39,135 nucleotides of DNA from the NCBI GenBank assembly GCA_003560595.1, contig PWKY01000072.1, positions 1-39,135 of the forward strand, in the 5' to 3' direction. A program made the position numbers and the translations under genes. Below, piece by piece: positions 8,271 through 17,158 of the stretch (position 1 is its first letter; each line of letters starts with the position of its first letter). The stretch comes from Thermoplasmata archaeon (GTDB lineage: Archaea; Thermoplasmatota; Thermoplasmata; Halarchaeoplasmatales; Halarchaeoplasmataceae). The notes under the pieces were generated by a model. That model did not search any database, was not told the DNA's origin, and saw only the letters and a list, made by a program, of their open reading frames with translations.

Positions 8271-8888
8271 TCACCCTTCGTTTACAGCGCTTATATAGTT
8301 ATTCTGTCCAGATATAAAATGATCAGCGATTGTTAACCCGGATCTGACGACATCTTCTTTAAGTTCCTCAAGTGTGTACAAGTGGTAATAACGATCAAAA
8401 ACTTCTCCATCGTCTCTATTCCACGGAACCATCACATCTCTTTGCTCTTCAGGGAGATCCCACCTATCGGACTCTCTAGACCAGGAAGAAACCATAATCT
8501 TTCCCCCTGGTTTCAATATCCGTTTACATTCCTTCAAACTTTTTACTCTCCCCTCTTTCAAATGGTGGATAGCGGCGATGTACAGGATACCGTTAAAGGA
8601 CGAAACTTTAAAGGGGAGATCCCTTGCATCTCCTTTGATATATCCTCCTTTTGGACACCTTTGTTTAGCGATCTTAAGCAGTTCAAAGGAAGCATCTAAT
8701 CCTATGATATCTAGTCCAAGATCAACTGCCACTGAACAGTGTCTTCCGTTTCCACAACCGAGGTCTAGGATCCTACCTTCTAAATCTTTTATGAATTCTT
8801 CAACCTCTTTCCATGGGTATTTACGGGTTTTATCGAAATGTGACGCAATAGAATCAAAGACTTTCTGCGTATCCTGCTTATCTTCCAT
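8271..8888 (-). CDS. Trm9/ALKBH8-like class I methyltransferase
   Basis: A 205-residue SAM-dependent methyltransferase. Motif I is ILDLGCGNGRH, followed by the acidic IIGLDAS and the motif IV region FNGILYIAAIHHL. The C-terminal segments VMVPW and FDRYYHLYTLEEL are characteristic of Trm9, which in eukaryotes methylates a carboxymethyl group on the wobble uridine of tRNA. By similarity this may modify archaeal tRNA wobble uridine; that is inference. The ATG at 8888 is preferred over an upstream TTG at 8903, because a TATA box (ATATAAATTT, 8911-8920) lies about 26 nt before it, implying a leaderless transcript. It is divergent from the DUF92 gene. Confidence 0.85.
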   Translation of the reverse strand: MEDKQDTQKVFDSIASHFDKTRKYPWKEVEEFIKDLEGRILDLGCGNGRHCSVAVDLGLDIIGLDASFELLKIAKQRCPKGGYIKGDARDLPFKVSSFNGILYIAAIHHLKEGRVKSLKECKRILKPGGKIMVSSWSRESDRWDLPEEQRDVMVPWNRDDGEVFDRYYHLYTLEELKEDVVRSGLTIADHFISGQNNYISAVNEG

Positions 8889-8944
8889 AGTTTTAGTTAT
8901 CAATGGGACAAAATTTATATTCTTTGCCTTAACTCATCCATAAA

Positions 8945-9709
8945 ATGTGTATTCTAGAATTAGTTTTGATAATGGTAATATGTATTATACTTTCCTCCGT
9001 AGCCTATATCTGCGGTCTGCTAAATTTGAGTGGGTCGGTGACCGCACTAATTCTCAGTCTGCTCCTAGGAATACAGGGGGGCATATTATGGATATTCCTT
9101 CTTTTGATATTCTTAGCAAGTTCTTTTTTGGCAACTAGGTATAAATTTAAATATAAAGAGGAAAGGGGTCTCCAGGAAGGAAAAAAGGGAGAACGTGGGG
9201 TGTTCAACGTACTTGCAAATGGTATGGTTCCTCTTATCATAGCCCTACTACACGGGGCTGACAATTCCTTCGGTCTTTTAGGTATAGGGATCCTAGGTAG
9301 AAGTTTGGCGGTCTTTCTATTCGTAACTGCAGTTGCCAGTGCGGCGTCGGATACCCTTGCCTCGGAGATGGGTGTGCTTTGTGATAAAGCTTATCTTATA
9401 ACAAATTTTAAGAGAGTACCCCCCGGTACCAACGGCGGTGTATCCGCCTATGGTCAATTATGGGCATATATAGGGTCCGCTTATACATTCGTTGTGGCCT
9501 TTGTGGTTTTTTCTTTACTAGAAGGTAATGTCCTTTCACCTTCCATGGTTCTGATCGGAAGTGTGTTAGGATTTGCTAGCTGTCAGTTCGACAGCATCTT
9601 GGGTGCTACATTAGAACGGAAAAAGATAATAGGTAAGTCTGCAGTTAACGTGATCGCGATATCTATAACAGTAATGATAAGTTGGGTGGTCATATGGATG
9701 ATAGGATAA
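8945..9709 (+). CDS. DUF92 family membrane protein
   Basis: A 254-residue protein with about six or seven transmembrane helices. Signatures of the DUF92 family are clear: ERGVFNVLANG (about residues 79-89), SAASDTLASEMG (about 131-142), VPPGTNGGVSAYGQ (about 157-170) and DSILGATLERK near 216. The family includes plant VTE6, a phytyl-phosphate kinase, and is distantly related to dolichol-kinase-type CTP-dependent enzymes, so a role in isoprenoid phosphate salvage for archaeal lipids is plausible but unproven. Its 3' end overlaps the start of apgM by 16 nt, so the two are probably co-transcribed. Confidence 0.87.
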   Translation: MCILELVLIMVICIILSSVAYICGLLNLSGSVTALILSLLLGIQGGILWIFLLLIFLASSFLATRYKFKYKEERGLQEGKKGERGVFNVLANGMVPLIIALLHGADNSFGLLGIGILGRSLAVFLFVTAVASAASDTLASEMGVLCDKAYLITNFKRVPPGTNGGVSAYGQLWAYIGSAYTFVVAFVVFSLLEGNVLSPSMVLIGSVLGFASCQFDSILGATLERKKIIGKSAVNVIAISITVMISWVVIWMIG

Positions 9710-10914
9710 TAATATTGATATTCGATGGGATCGGTGATAGACCGGTTAAAGAGCTAGATGGAAAAACACCTCTTGAGGCCGCTAATACGCCTAATTTGGA
9801 TAAGTACTCCGAGGAAGGCATCAACGGCATAATGGACACCATCGCTCCTGGAGTTGTGCCGGGAAGCGACACAGGACATCTGGCTTTATTGGGCTATGAT
9901 CCTTACAAAGTTTACACCGGCCGAGGTCCATTCGAAGCTTCGGGGATAGGGATGAAGCTAAAGAGTGGTGAGGTTGCTTTCAGGTGTAACTTTGGTACAA
10001 TAGAGGACAAAATAGTGGTCGACCGTAGGGCCGGACGTATTAAGAAGGGCACCGACTCTTTAGCCGAGGCTATAAACGAGATGGATTTTGATATAGATTT
10101 TGTTTTTCAGGAGAGTGTAGAACACCGGGCGGTTCTTCTCTTTAAAGATCCTTCTTTGGGTCCTTTCGTTTCGGATGTTGACCCACATGAAGAGGGCCTC
10201 CCATTGAAAAAGTCAAAAGCAAACCGGGAAGAGACATCAAGCCAACTTACTGCTGAACATTTGAACAGATTCACAGAGAAAAGTATCGAAATCCTGTCTG
10301 AGCATCCGATAAACATTGAAAGGAAAGAAAGGGGTTTACCACCTGCGAACGTTATACTTTCAAGGGGTGCAGGAGCTGTGCCTGAGATGGGTAAATTAGA
10401 AGAGATGAAGGGATTGAAAAGCGCAGCCATCGCTGGAATACCTTTGGTGAAAGGTGTGTGTGAACTAGCCGGAATGGATATTGTACAGGTAGAGGGTGCT
10501 ACCGGTGGATTAGATACGGATATAGAAGCTATAATGAATGGTATCGTAGATAATATAAACAATTATGATCTCATGATAGTCAACATCAAAGGACCTGATC
10601 TACCCGGGCATGATGGAGATCATATGGGGAAAATAGAGTTTATAGAGCGTATCGACTCCTCACTACCGATTTTGGAAAACATCGAAAACACCTACTTCGC
10701 TTTTACCGGAGACCATTCTACACCGGTCACTGTAAAAAACCACAGCGGTGATCCACTACCATTGATCATTAAGGGTGAAGAGGTCCGTGTTGACGCCGTT
10801 GACAGCTACGGAGAACGTAGCTGCGCGACTGGAGGTTTAGGACGTATCAGAGGTTCGGATCTTTTGAACGTGCTGATGGATCTGGCTAAAAGAGCCGAAA
10901 AATTCGGCGCCTAA
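9694..10914 (+). CDS. apgM: 2,3-bisphosphoglycerate-independent phosphoglycerate mutase, archaeal type
   Basis: A 406-residue enzyme interconverting 3- and 2-phosphoglycerate in glycolysis/gluconeogenesis. The N-terminus ILIFDGIGDRP carries the first metal-binding aspartate, and GSDTGHLALLGYDP carries the active-site serine region; FTGDHSTPV near the C-terminus is the second metal-binding block of the alkaline phosphatase superfamily. Length matches archaeal ApgM. The ATG at 9694 is preferred to a TTG at 9682; GGTGGTCAT upstream resembles the local ribosome binding sequence. It overlaps the DUF92 gene, and its 3' end overlaps the convergent adenosine kinase gene by 4 nt. Confidence 0.95.
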   Translation: MDDRIIILIFDGIGDRPVKELDGKTPLEAANTPNLDKYSEEGINGIMDTIAPGVVPGSDTGHLALLGYDPYKVYTGRGPFEASGIGMKLKSGEVAFRCNFGTIEDKIVVDRRAGRIKKGTDSLAEAINEMDFDIDFVFQESVEHRAVLLFKDPSLGPFVSDVDPHEEGLPLKKSKANREETSSQLTAEHLNRFTEKSIEILSEHPINIERKERGLPPANVILSRGAGAVPEMGKLEEMKGLKSAAIAGIPLVKGVCELAGMDIVQVEGATGGLDTDIEAIMNGIVDNINNYDLMIVNIKGPDLPGHDGDHMGKIEFIERIDSSLPILENIENTYFAFTGDHSTPVTVKNHSGDPLPLIIKGEEVRVDAVDSYGERSCATGGLGRIRGSDLLNVLMDLAKRAEKFGA

Positions 10915-11393
10915 CGTTTGTATCCGATATCTCTGAGGAAACTATTCCTCCATTCTTTATCCTCTTCTGCTTCAACTCCAATGGTGGGGCTGCCGTCTAT
11001 CACACCAAGTATACCTCTACCCGATCCATTCTCAACAACTATCACTTCAAGTGGATTGGCGGTAGCACAGTATATCCTACATATTTCCTGCACCTCTTTC
11101 AATCGGGGAAGCACGTTTATCGGGTAAGTTCCGTCAAGTACTATTATAAAAAAATGTCCTGCGTTGATGTCCCTAGCATTCTCAACTGCCAACTCCTTAC
11201 ACCTTTCATCCGTACCGTCGTACCTCACCAACCTATCGCCCGAGGCTTCACAGAACGCCACTCCGAATTTGATATCGGGAACATTGGTCACCAGTGACTC
11301 GTAGATGTCTTCGACTGTTTTTATAAAATGGCTTTGACCGAGTATCACATTCATCTCTTCATCCTTCTTGACTTTAATACTTTCAAGCTCCAT
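10911..11393 (-). CDS. Adenosine-specific kinase family protein
   Basis: A 160-residue protein of the small archaeal/bacterial adenosine-specific kinase family (COG1839, DUF355). Conserved stretches seen are NVILGQSHFIKTVEDIYE, FGVAFCEASGDRLVR, NAGHFFIIVLDG and IYCATANPLEVIV, ending in GRGILGVIDG. The family's structure-based assignment as a kinase phosphorylating adenosine rests on a Pyrobaculum homologue; function here is by similarity. Length is typical and the gene appears intact. It is convergent with apgM and divergent from mptA. Confidence 0.88.
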   Translation of the reverse strand: MELESIKVKKDEEMNVILGQSHFIKTVEDIYESLVTNVPDIKFGVAFCEASGDRLVRYDGTDERCKELAVENARDINAGHFFIIVLDGTYPINVLPRLKEVQEICRIYCATANPLEVIVVENGSGRGILGVIDGSPTIGVEAEEDKEWRNSFLRDIGYKR

Positions 11394-11559
11394 GTTTTAA
11401 AGTAATGATTCGATGTTAAAAACCTTTACTACTATAAACAGGGATCAACACATCAAATCCCATATTTTTTATTTTATTCCACTCTGGTTTCCATGGATCT
11501 ATTTGTATGGTTTATGTTGATTCAAGAACGAGTTCTACCTCGTATCACCCCAAAAGTGT

Positions 11560-11572
11560 TTAATATATAGAG
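11560..11572 (+). promoter_or_regulatory. TATA box upstream of mptA
   Basis: GTTTAATATATAG is centred about 26 nt before the mptA ATG. Transcription would start at or next to the start codon, giving a leaderless mRNA. Confidence 0.6.
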
Positions 11573-11591
11573 AAATTAGTGGTTTGAGCCT

Positions 11592-12479
11592 ATGATCAAA
11601 AGCGACGATGTACAGAACCAGAAGGCTGAACAGCGATTCAAGCTCACAAGGGTCGGTGTAACAGGAGTTAAAAAGCCCGTTGTAGTGGAAAGACCCTGGG
11701 GCAAAGTGACATTGAATGCAACCATCGATGTCTACGTTGACCTCCCTTCAGATCAAAAGGGTTCCCATATGTCTAGGAACGTTGAGGTTACCGGAGAGGT
11801 GGTTGATAGGAGTGTTCGGATGCCTGTGAGAGGTCTTGAAGAACTCACCTCCGAGATGTGTGAAATACTCTTAGAGCGACACGAATATGCATCGTATTCT
11901 GAAGTAGACATCTCTGCAGATTATTTTTTAGAAAGAAGATCGCCAGTAGGAAGAGCTAGCTTAGAGAATTATCGTATAATGGGTAAAACCGAATGTTTCA
12001 GAAAGGGTGATAAACGAAGGTACATCGGTGTCGAGGTTGTAGGTATGAACGCCTGCCCGTGTGCTATGGAATCTGTGAAAAACGTATATAGAAAAGATCA
12101 TCCAGAGGTTGAAAAGATGTTAGATATCATACCTGTGATCACACATAACCAACGTAACCGCTCAACTCTGATGATGGAAGTCCCGCTCGGGAAACAGGTG
12201 GAATTGAACGATATGATAGATATTGTGGAATCATCTTTATCATCACCAACCCACGAGATACTAAAAAGAGATGACGAGGCTCAGGTAGTCATACGGTCTC
12301 ACGAAAATCCAAAATTTGTTGAAGATGTAGTCCGTGACATTCTCTCAAAAGTTCTTGAACATTACAAAGATTTTCCAGACCAAACTCGTATAGAAGTAAA
12401 AAGTGAGAGCGAAGAATCTATCCACAAGCATAACGCCCTTGCTGAGCGTATAACCACCTTTGGAGAACTTAGAAAATAG
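11592..12479 (+). CDS. mptA: GTP cyclohydrolase MptA (FolE2/GTP cyclohydrolase IV family)
   Basis: A 295-residue member of the FolE2/MptA family that opens GTP to dihydroneopterin phosphate for archaeal pterin (methanopterin or folate-type) biosynthesis. Visible signatures are FKLTRVGVTGVKKPV at the N-terminus, DLPSDQKGSHMSRN, the metal-site region NACPCAMESV (around residue 155) and ITHNQRNRSTLMMEV. Archaeal MptA enzymes use Fe(II) and give the 2',3'-cyclic phosphate product. No methanogenesis genes are in the window, so the final cofactor is not known. The TATA spacing suggests a leaderless message. The stop is 1 nt from the end of the convergent methyltransferase gene. Confidence 0.93.
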   Translation: MIKSDDVQNQKAEQRFKLTRVGVTGVKKPVVVERPWGKVTLNATIDVYVDLPSDQKGSHMSRNVEVTGEVVDRSVRMPVRGLEELTSEMCEILLERHEYASYSEVDISADYFLERRSPVGRASLENYRIMGKTECFRKGDKRRYIGVEVVGMNACPCAMESVKNVYRKDHPEVEKMLDIIPVITHNQRNRSTLMMEVPLGKQVELNDMIDIVESSLSSPTHEILKRDDEAQVVIRSHENPKFVEDVVRDILSKVLEHYKDFPDQTRIEVKSESEESIHKHNALAERITTFGELRK

Positions 12480-12480
12480 G

Positions 12481-13194
12481 TCATTTTTGAGCTCTTAACT
12501 CGTAGATGGATCCGGATTTGACCACACTTTCTTCCACCTTATCCATGATGTCGTTGAGTTTTTTTCTGAAGGCGTTTTTTAGGTATTCTTCTTCTACATA
12601 TCCTATATTTTGTTTTATGGTTTCTTCATGTTCTTTGAATAGGTCTATAGGCCATGGTACTTCTTCCATAAGTATAGACGTGTCGGTTTCGGAGAAGCCG
12701 ATACATTTTAGTTCCTTCTCTATGACCGCGGGAGAGAATTCTTCTAGATGACCTTTCCCAAGCATCTCAGAAACCGTGTTCTCCAGTCTCCAAAGTTCTA
12801 TCTGTAAATTATCACATGGGCCGGGACATAACTCAGCTTCAAAAGGATAATAATCTATGATAACCAGCATCCCTTGTTTTTTAACTACCCGGTAAAATTC
12901 TCTTAGTGCCGACGTGATGAACAGGTTCTTGTTTTGAGACAGGGCACTTATAACGAAGTTGCATACAACATATTCGAAGCTTTCGTCTTTTAAAAAACTC
13001 ATGTTCGTTAGGTCCCCTGTAATGAATTCGGACTGAGATGCGATCTCTCTACATTCCTTTTGCCAATCCCCTCTGATATCGATAGATACAACCTCTGCCC
13101 CCCAGTCCTCCAAAAACTTAGTCATATTACAGCCGCCTGTACCTGCGTCGAGTATTTTCTTCCCTTCTAGGTCTAGGCCTTTCAACTTCTCCAT
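12481..13194 (-). CDS. Class I SAM-dependent methyltransferase, substrate unknown
   Basis: A 237-residue protein with a Rossmann methyltransferase core. Motif I is ILDAGTGGCNMTKFL (about residues 14-28), motif II VVSIDIRG, and FEYVVCNFVISAL is the motif IV region; the post-core LREFYRVVKKQGMLVIIDYYP fits Methyltransf_11-type enzymes. The C-terminal 90 residues (EVPWPIDLFKEHEETIKQN onward) are helical and not recognised, so the substrate cannot be named. A TATA-like AATTTATAATG (about 13217-13228) lies close upstream, implying a very short leader. Confidence 0.75.
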   Translation of the reverse strand: MEKLKGLDLEGKKILDAGTGGCNMTKFLEDWGAEVVSIDIRGDWQKECREIASQSEFITGDLTNMSFLKDESFEYVVCNFVISALSQNKNLFITSALREFYRVVKKQGMLVIIDYYPFEAELCPGPCDNLQIELWRLENTVSEMLGKGHLEEFSPAVIEKELKCIGFSETDTSILMEEVPWPIDLFKEHEETIKQNIGYVEEEYLKNAFRKKLNDIMDKVEESVVKSGSIYELRAQK

Positions 13195-13509
13195 GTTGTG
13201 TAATAGGGAAAACTACATTATAAATTCAACGGAGATATCGAACTATAGTCAATCACCTAACTTGTTTTCAAGATAGCAACAAATTCTGTATCTCTATATC
13301 GAAATTGCCATGACCTCGATCATAGGATAAATAATTAGATCTTCGGTGGTTACATGTAGTCCCCCATGGTAGTGTAAACTCCTTTTACTCTGTATCATAA
13401 GATCATATGTAAAAATTTCTCTTATCGTTTACACACATCTCCTTCATACCTCCAACCATAATATTTAAATCTACATACCTGATAACCTTTCTTCCTCAAG
13501 GGGACTAAC
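13195..13509. promoter_or_regulatory. Divergent promoter region between methyltransferase and PCNA genes
   Basis: These 315 AT-rich bases hold no convincing reading frame. Two outward-facing TATA-like elements are visible: AATTTATAATG near 13217-13228 for the minus-strand methyltransferase and AATATTTAAATC near 13460-13471 for PCNA, whose transcript would start about 15-20 nt before its ATG. Nothing else is recognised in the middle 200 bases. Confidence 0.55.
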
Positions 13510-14247
13510 ATGTTACATGCTAAAATAAAATCGGACATATTGAGGGACCTAGTCGATATCGTAGGTACCATAGTTGATGAAGTTAAGATGAATTTGAGTG
13601 AAGATGGGATCGGTTTGAAGGCAGTTGATCCCGCTCACGTTGCAATGGTTGACCTTAAACTATCAAAGGAAGCATTTGAAAGTTTTGAAGCAGATCAGAT
13701 GGAGATAGGTATCAATCTAAATAAGATCGAACAGTTCCTTAAACTATCTTCCTCAGGAGAAATAGTTACACTAGAACACGTAGAGGACGAAAATAGGCTC
13801 GTTCTGGAAGTGGATAACATCACACAGAAGATGCCCCTGCTCGATACCGCTGGAATGACCGATCCTTCCGTACCTCAATTGGATCTACCAGTGAACTTGA
13901 TCGTCAAAGGCAAACACCTTCTTAAAGGTGTCAAGGCGTCACAAAACATCTCAGACCACATCGCACTTTCTGCAGGACCTGACGGATTTGAGATATTTTC
14001 TGAAGAGGATGAGGATATGGTCAGGCTGAGTTTATCTAAGGATAAGCTTGAAGAGCTCAATGCCAATGAAGAAGCTAGTTCTTTATTCGCACTAGATTAT
14101 TTCTCTAGTATGATCAAATCCGTTTCCAACGATGTTCCTATAAAGATAGACATCGGTTCGGATTATCCCGTCGTACTGCAGTTTGCCTTTGCCGGAGATA
14201 ATGGGGATGTAAAATTCCTATTAGCACCTAGGATCGAATCGTCTTAA
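13510..14247 (+). CDS. pcn: DNA polymerase sliding clamp PCNA
   Basis: A 245-residue sliding clamp, the standard length for archaeal PCNA. The start MLHAKIKSDILRDLVDIVGTIVDE, the central GIGLKAVDPAHVAMVDLKL, the interdomain region near residues 115-130, and the C-terminal KFLLAPRIES (the APKIE-type segment contacting PIP-box partners) all match. It encircles DNA as a trimer and tethers polymerases, ligase and FEN1. The primase large subunit gene is 1.2 kb downstream on the same strand, with a DegT-type aminotransferase between. One PCNA gene is seen in the window. Confidence 0.97.
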   Translation: MLHAKIKSDILRDLVDIVGTIVDEVKMNLSEDGIGLKAVDPAHVAMVDLKLSKEAFESFEADQMEIGINLNKIEQFLKLSSSGEIVTLEHVEDENRLVLEVDNITQKMPLLDTAGMTDPSVPQLDLPVNLIVKGKHLLKGVKASQNISDHIALSAGPDGFEIFSEEDEDMVRLSLSKDKLEELNANEEASSLFALDYFSSMIKSVSNDVPIKIDIGSDYPVVLQFAFAGDNGDVKFLLAPRIESS

Positions 14248-14288
14248 TCAATCGAAAATACCTTATTTGTTCGCTTATATACCCTCCT

Positions 14289-15383
14289 ATGAACGGGAGG
14301 ATTCCCGCTGGTAAACCGGTTATAGGAGAGGAGGAGGAAGAGGCAGTTCTACAAGTGCTGCGATCAGGGCAGATCGCTACAGGTCCAATGGTGAAAGATT
14401 TTGAGGAAAAGTTTGCAGAATACATCGGAGTCGATGAAGCCATCGCAGTCAGTTCAGGAACAGCATCTATACACCTCGCACTCCTCTCTTTAGGTATAGG
14501 TAAAGGAGATAAGGTTATCGTAACACCTTACAGCTTTATCGCTAGTGTTTCACCAGTTATTGCTGTTGGAGCCGAACCGGTGTTCGTAGATATAGATCCG
14601 GAAACATACTGTATTACACCCGATAATGTCAAAAAGGCCGTAGATAACGATACCTCTGCATTGATACCGGTTCACTTATACGGTCAAACAGCTGAGATGT
14701 CTGGTATGCTTGATATCGCCGAAGATAACGATATGTATGTTATCGAAGACGCATGTCAGGCACATGGCGCCACTTATAAAGGAAAGAAGACAGGTTCTAT
14801 GGGTGACCTCGGATGCTTTTCCTTTTACGCTACAAAAAATATGATCACCGGTGAAGGCGGTATGCTTACCACGGATGATCCTAAACTAGCAGATAAGGTT
14901 CGGAAATTACGTGCCCACGGCAAGTTTTCCAGGAATAGATACGACGTGTTAGGATTTAATTATCTCATGACCGATATAGAGGCGGCTATAGGTTTAGTTC
15001 AACTGGAAAAGCTGGATAAGATGAACGAGATAAGACGTAGGAACGCGGCGATACTCGATGATGAGATGAGACCTTTGGAGGAAGAAGGTATTGTGAATAT
15101 ACCCCGAGAAAAAGAAGGAGGTACACATGTGTATCATCAATATGCCCTTAGAGTTCCAAAGGAGAAGAGAGCTCGGCTTGTAAAAAACATGCAGAAAGCA
15201 GGAGTGGAAGTTAGAACAGGCTATGATCTACCTATATATAAACAAGGTTTTATCGATTCTGATTATAACTGTCCCGAGTCGGAGAGTGCTTGCCAGGAAG
15301 TTATATGGGTGCCGGTACACCCTATCCTGGAACCATCTCACATGAGACGTATAGCTTGGGGTTTAAAACAGATGCTAGGATAA
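14289..15383 (+). CDS. DegT/DnrJ/EryC1/StrS-family PLP aminotransferase
   Basis: A 364-residue sugar aminotransferase-type enzyme. Typical segments are IPAGKPVIGEEE at the start, AVSSGTASIHLALL, VTPYSFIASVSPVIAVGAEPVFVDID, the VIEDACQAHGA motif, and FSFYATKN with the PLP-linking Lys183 followed by GEGGML. Relatives make amino sugars of surface polysaccharides, using glutamate as amino donor. Neighbouring genes give no sugar pathway, so the substrate is open. The start is supported by family N-termini; a TATA-like CGCTTATATACC sits only about 12 nt before it, which is too close for a leaderless start there, so the true promoter may be the weaker element further upstream or the gene may be read through from PCNA. 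Confidence 0.9.
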   Translation: MNGRIPAGKPVIGEEEEEAVLQVLRSGQIATGPMVKDFEEKFAEYIGVDEAIAVSSGTASIHLALLSLGIGKGDKVIVTPYSFIASVSPVIAVGAEPVFVDIDPETYCITPDNVKKAVDNDTSALIPVHLYGQTAEMSGMLDIAEDNDMYVIEDACQAHGATYKGKKTGSMGDLGCFSFYATKNMITGEGGMLTTDDPKLADKVRKLRAHGKFSRNRYDVLGFNYLMTDIEAAIGLVQLEKLDKMNEIRRRNAAILDDEMRPLEEEGIVNIPREKEGGTHVYHQYALRVPKEKRARLVKNMQKAGVEVRTGYDLPIYKQGFIDSDYNCPESESACQEVIWVPVHPILEPSHMRRIAWGLKQMLG

Positions 15384-15423
15384 CTCAAAATCGTTAAGTA
15401 GGTCTCTTACGTTCTCATCGACC

Positions 15424-16491
15424 ATGGGTCCGGAAACGATATATGCGAATTGGCGTCCTGAGCACAATGCACGCTACCCATTTTCAACACCAGCTAAAAT
15501 TTTCATCTCGGATCTAGACCTAACTTTGGAATCCTTACTATCTTCAAGAACATTCGGTATGGCACGGAGTCGGGCTAAAGAGAGGGTTATCGAAGCCATA
15601 GAGGAAGGCAAAGTCGGAGGCAAATGGACCTCTCCTGATACTCCCGATCCTAAAAGATTAAATGAGATCATATCCTATCCTTTAGCAAGGATGATCGTTT
15701 CCTGCATATCCGATGAATTTCTAATCAGACGTTATGCTTTAGCCGAGGCTGAGAACGTTTCGGCTTTTCTTAAAAATGAAGATGATCATGATATCCTCTT
15801 TGCAGTAGGAAAAGAACTTGGATTGGATGGAGAAAAAAAAGAAAATAAGATAACTGTCGGGTTCCATGACTTCATCGAGATAACAAAGGATATGAGTGCG
15901 GTTGATTGGAAATTGGTTAACCAGGACTTACGCCAAGGGATGGTTTATCTTGATAAGTCAAAATTTATACGTTTAGTTAAGGAAAGAGTATATCATGAGA
16001 TATTGAAGGATTTGCCCATATCGGTTAATGCAGATATTGAAGAATCGCTCTCAGGTATAATCGATGATGTGATCGCAAAGTTAGAGAAGATGAAAGATAA
16101 GTTTGTTGATCGAGATCTCGGCGAAGTTGAAGAAGGATTGTTCCCTCCTTGTATCAAGGGGTTGATAAAAAAGCAAGCGGAAGGACAAAACCTGTCCCAT
16201 GAAGCCCGGTTCGCACTCACTTCTTTTTTACACAAGATAGGATTTGACGAAGATCAGATAATCGCTATATTTTCCAGATCCCCCGATTTCAGGGTAGACC
16301 TAGCAAGTTATCAGATCGAACACATTATAGGTAAAGTATCCAGTACCGAATACACTCCTCCCGGTTGTGGTTATATGAAGACAGGAGGGATATGTTTTAA
16401 ACCGGACAGCCTTTGTGGTACGGAATGGATGAATCACCCTTTGACTTATTATTCGTATAAAAAAAAGCACGAAAGTGAAGAAAAAGATTAA
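15424..16491 (+). CDS. priL: DNA primase large subunit PriL
   Basis: A 355-residue large subunit of archaeal/eukaryotic-type primase, which with PriS makes RNA/DNA primers. The N-terminal ARYPF and FGMARSRAKERVIEAIE belong to the helical N-domain; the C-terminal domain carries the four conserved 4Fe-4S cysteines Cys243 (FPPC), Cys315 (PPGCGY), Cys324 (GICF) and Cys331 (LCG). PriS is not in this window. The ATG at 15424 is the only reasonable start upstream of ARYPF. It ends with a 4-nt overlap with the convergent CDP-alcohol transferase gene. Confidence 0.94.
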   Translation: MGPETIYANWRPEHNARYPFSTPAKIFISDLDLTLESLLSSRTFGMARSRAKERVIEAIEEGKVGGKWTSPDTPDPKRLNEIISYPLARMIVSCISDEFLIRRYALAEAENVSAFLKNEDDHDILFAVGKELGLDGEKKENKITVGFHDFIEITKDMSAVDWKLVNQDLRQGMVYLDKSKFIRLVKERVYHEILKDLPISVNADIEESLSGIIDDVIAKLEKMKDKFVDRDLGEVEEGLFPPCIKGLIKKQAEGQNLSHEARFALTSFLHKIGFDEDQIIAIFSRSPDFRVDLASYQIEHIIGKVSSTEYTPPGCGYMKTGGICFKPDSLCGTEWMNHPLTYYSYKKKHESEEKD

Positions 16492-17117
16492 CCAGACAGA
16501 GCCTTCCAGCTGGCAATACCTCTATGCAAAGCCGTTAGATGGCCGGCCAAAGCGAACCAGACCATCAACAACTCGAAAAGAGTGAGATCATGACCTGCAA
16601 TGGTTAAAGATCCATATCCAAAGGCTGAAAGGAAAATGTAAATGATGGGTATTAAGATCAAGAGTACCAGTCTATCGGCCCTACCCGCTACACCTCCATA
16701 GTTCCGCTTTACCCCCACTGCCTGGGCCTGTGTTCCCATATAACTAGTCATCAAAATTCCTAGTAATGCTAGAAATCCCAGTGATAAACGACTTAGTGGG
16801 CCAAAGGCTATGCCACCTATGATAAATATATCGGCATACCGATCAAGTGTATGATCTAGGAAGTCACCTCTGATAGAGGTCTTTCCCGTAAACTTAGCTA
16901 CCCTTCCATCCATGGCGTCGAAAAAGGCGTTTAAAAGGATGAAGATCGAACCGAGTAGCACAAAAGTAGTGTTTTTACCGATGAAAAAAAAGGTACCTGC
17001 GAGAACCGCGGCTAAAAAAGCTATCCAAGATAAAGTATCCGGATCGATGTGCCTCATTTTTTTAGCCAGAGGTTTCAATATTGAATCGGCCTCATCACGG
17101 TAATCGTTTAATACCAT
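16488..17117 (-). CDS. CDP-alcohol phosphatidyltransferase family protein (archaetidylinositol phosphate synthase-like)
   Basis: A 209-residue membrane enzyme with about six helices. The CDP-alcohol motif is present as D-AM-DG-RV-AK, then G-DFL-D-HTL-D, which binds metal ions and CDP. The usual AR is AK here. In archaea this family adds inositol phosphate, serine or glycerol head groups to CDP-archaeol, so a polar-lipid role is likely. The ATG at 17117 is chosen over codons at 17135 and 17189 because a TATA box (GTTATATACC, 17139-17148) lies about 26 nt before it, and because this start avoids overlap with the Fap7 gene. Exact head group is not resolvable. Confidence 0.85.
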   Translation of the reverse strand: MVLNDYRDEADSILKPLAKKMRHIDPDTLSWIAFLAAVLAGTFFFIGKNTTFVLLGSIFILLNAFFDAMDGRVAKFTGKTSIRGDFLDHTLDRYADIFIIGGIAFGPLSRLSLGFLALLGILMTSYMGTQAQAVGVKRNYGGVAGRADRLVLLILIPIIYIFLSAFGYGSLTIAGHDLTLFELLMVWFALAGHLTALHRGIASWKALSG

Positions 17118-17158
17118 CTTAGAAGCATATATCATACGGTATATAACAGTTTTATCCG

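Noticed and set aside
7738-8274. Minus-strand reading frame of 178 codons
   Set aside because: It lies across the SRP RNA and the antisense of the EamA gene, and its protein resembles no family.
15385-15475. Short minus-strand frame with protein-like residues ending DLLNDFELS
   Set aside because: Only about 30 codons, antisense to the start of priL, without promoter or ribosome site.
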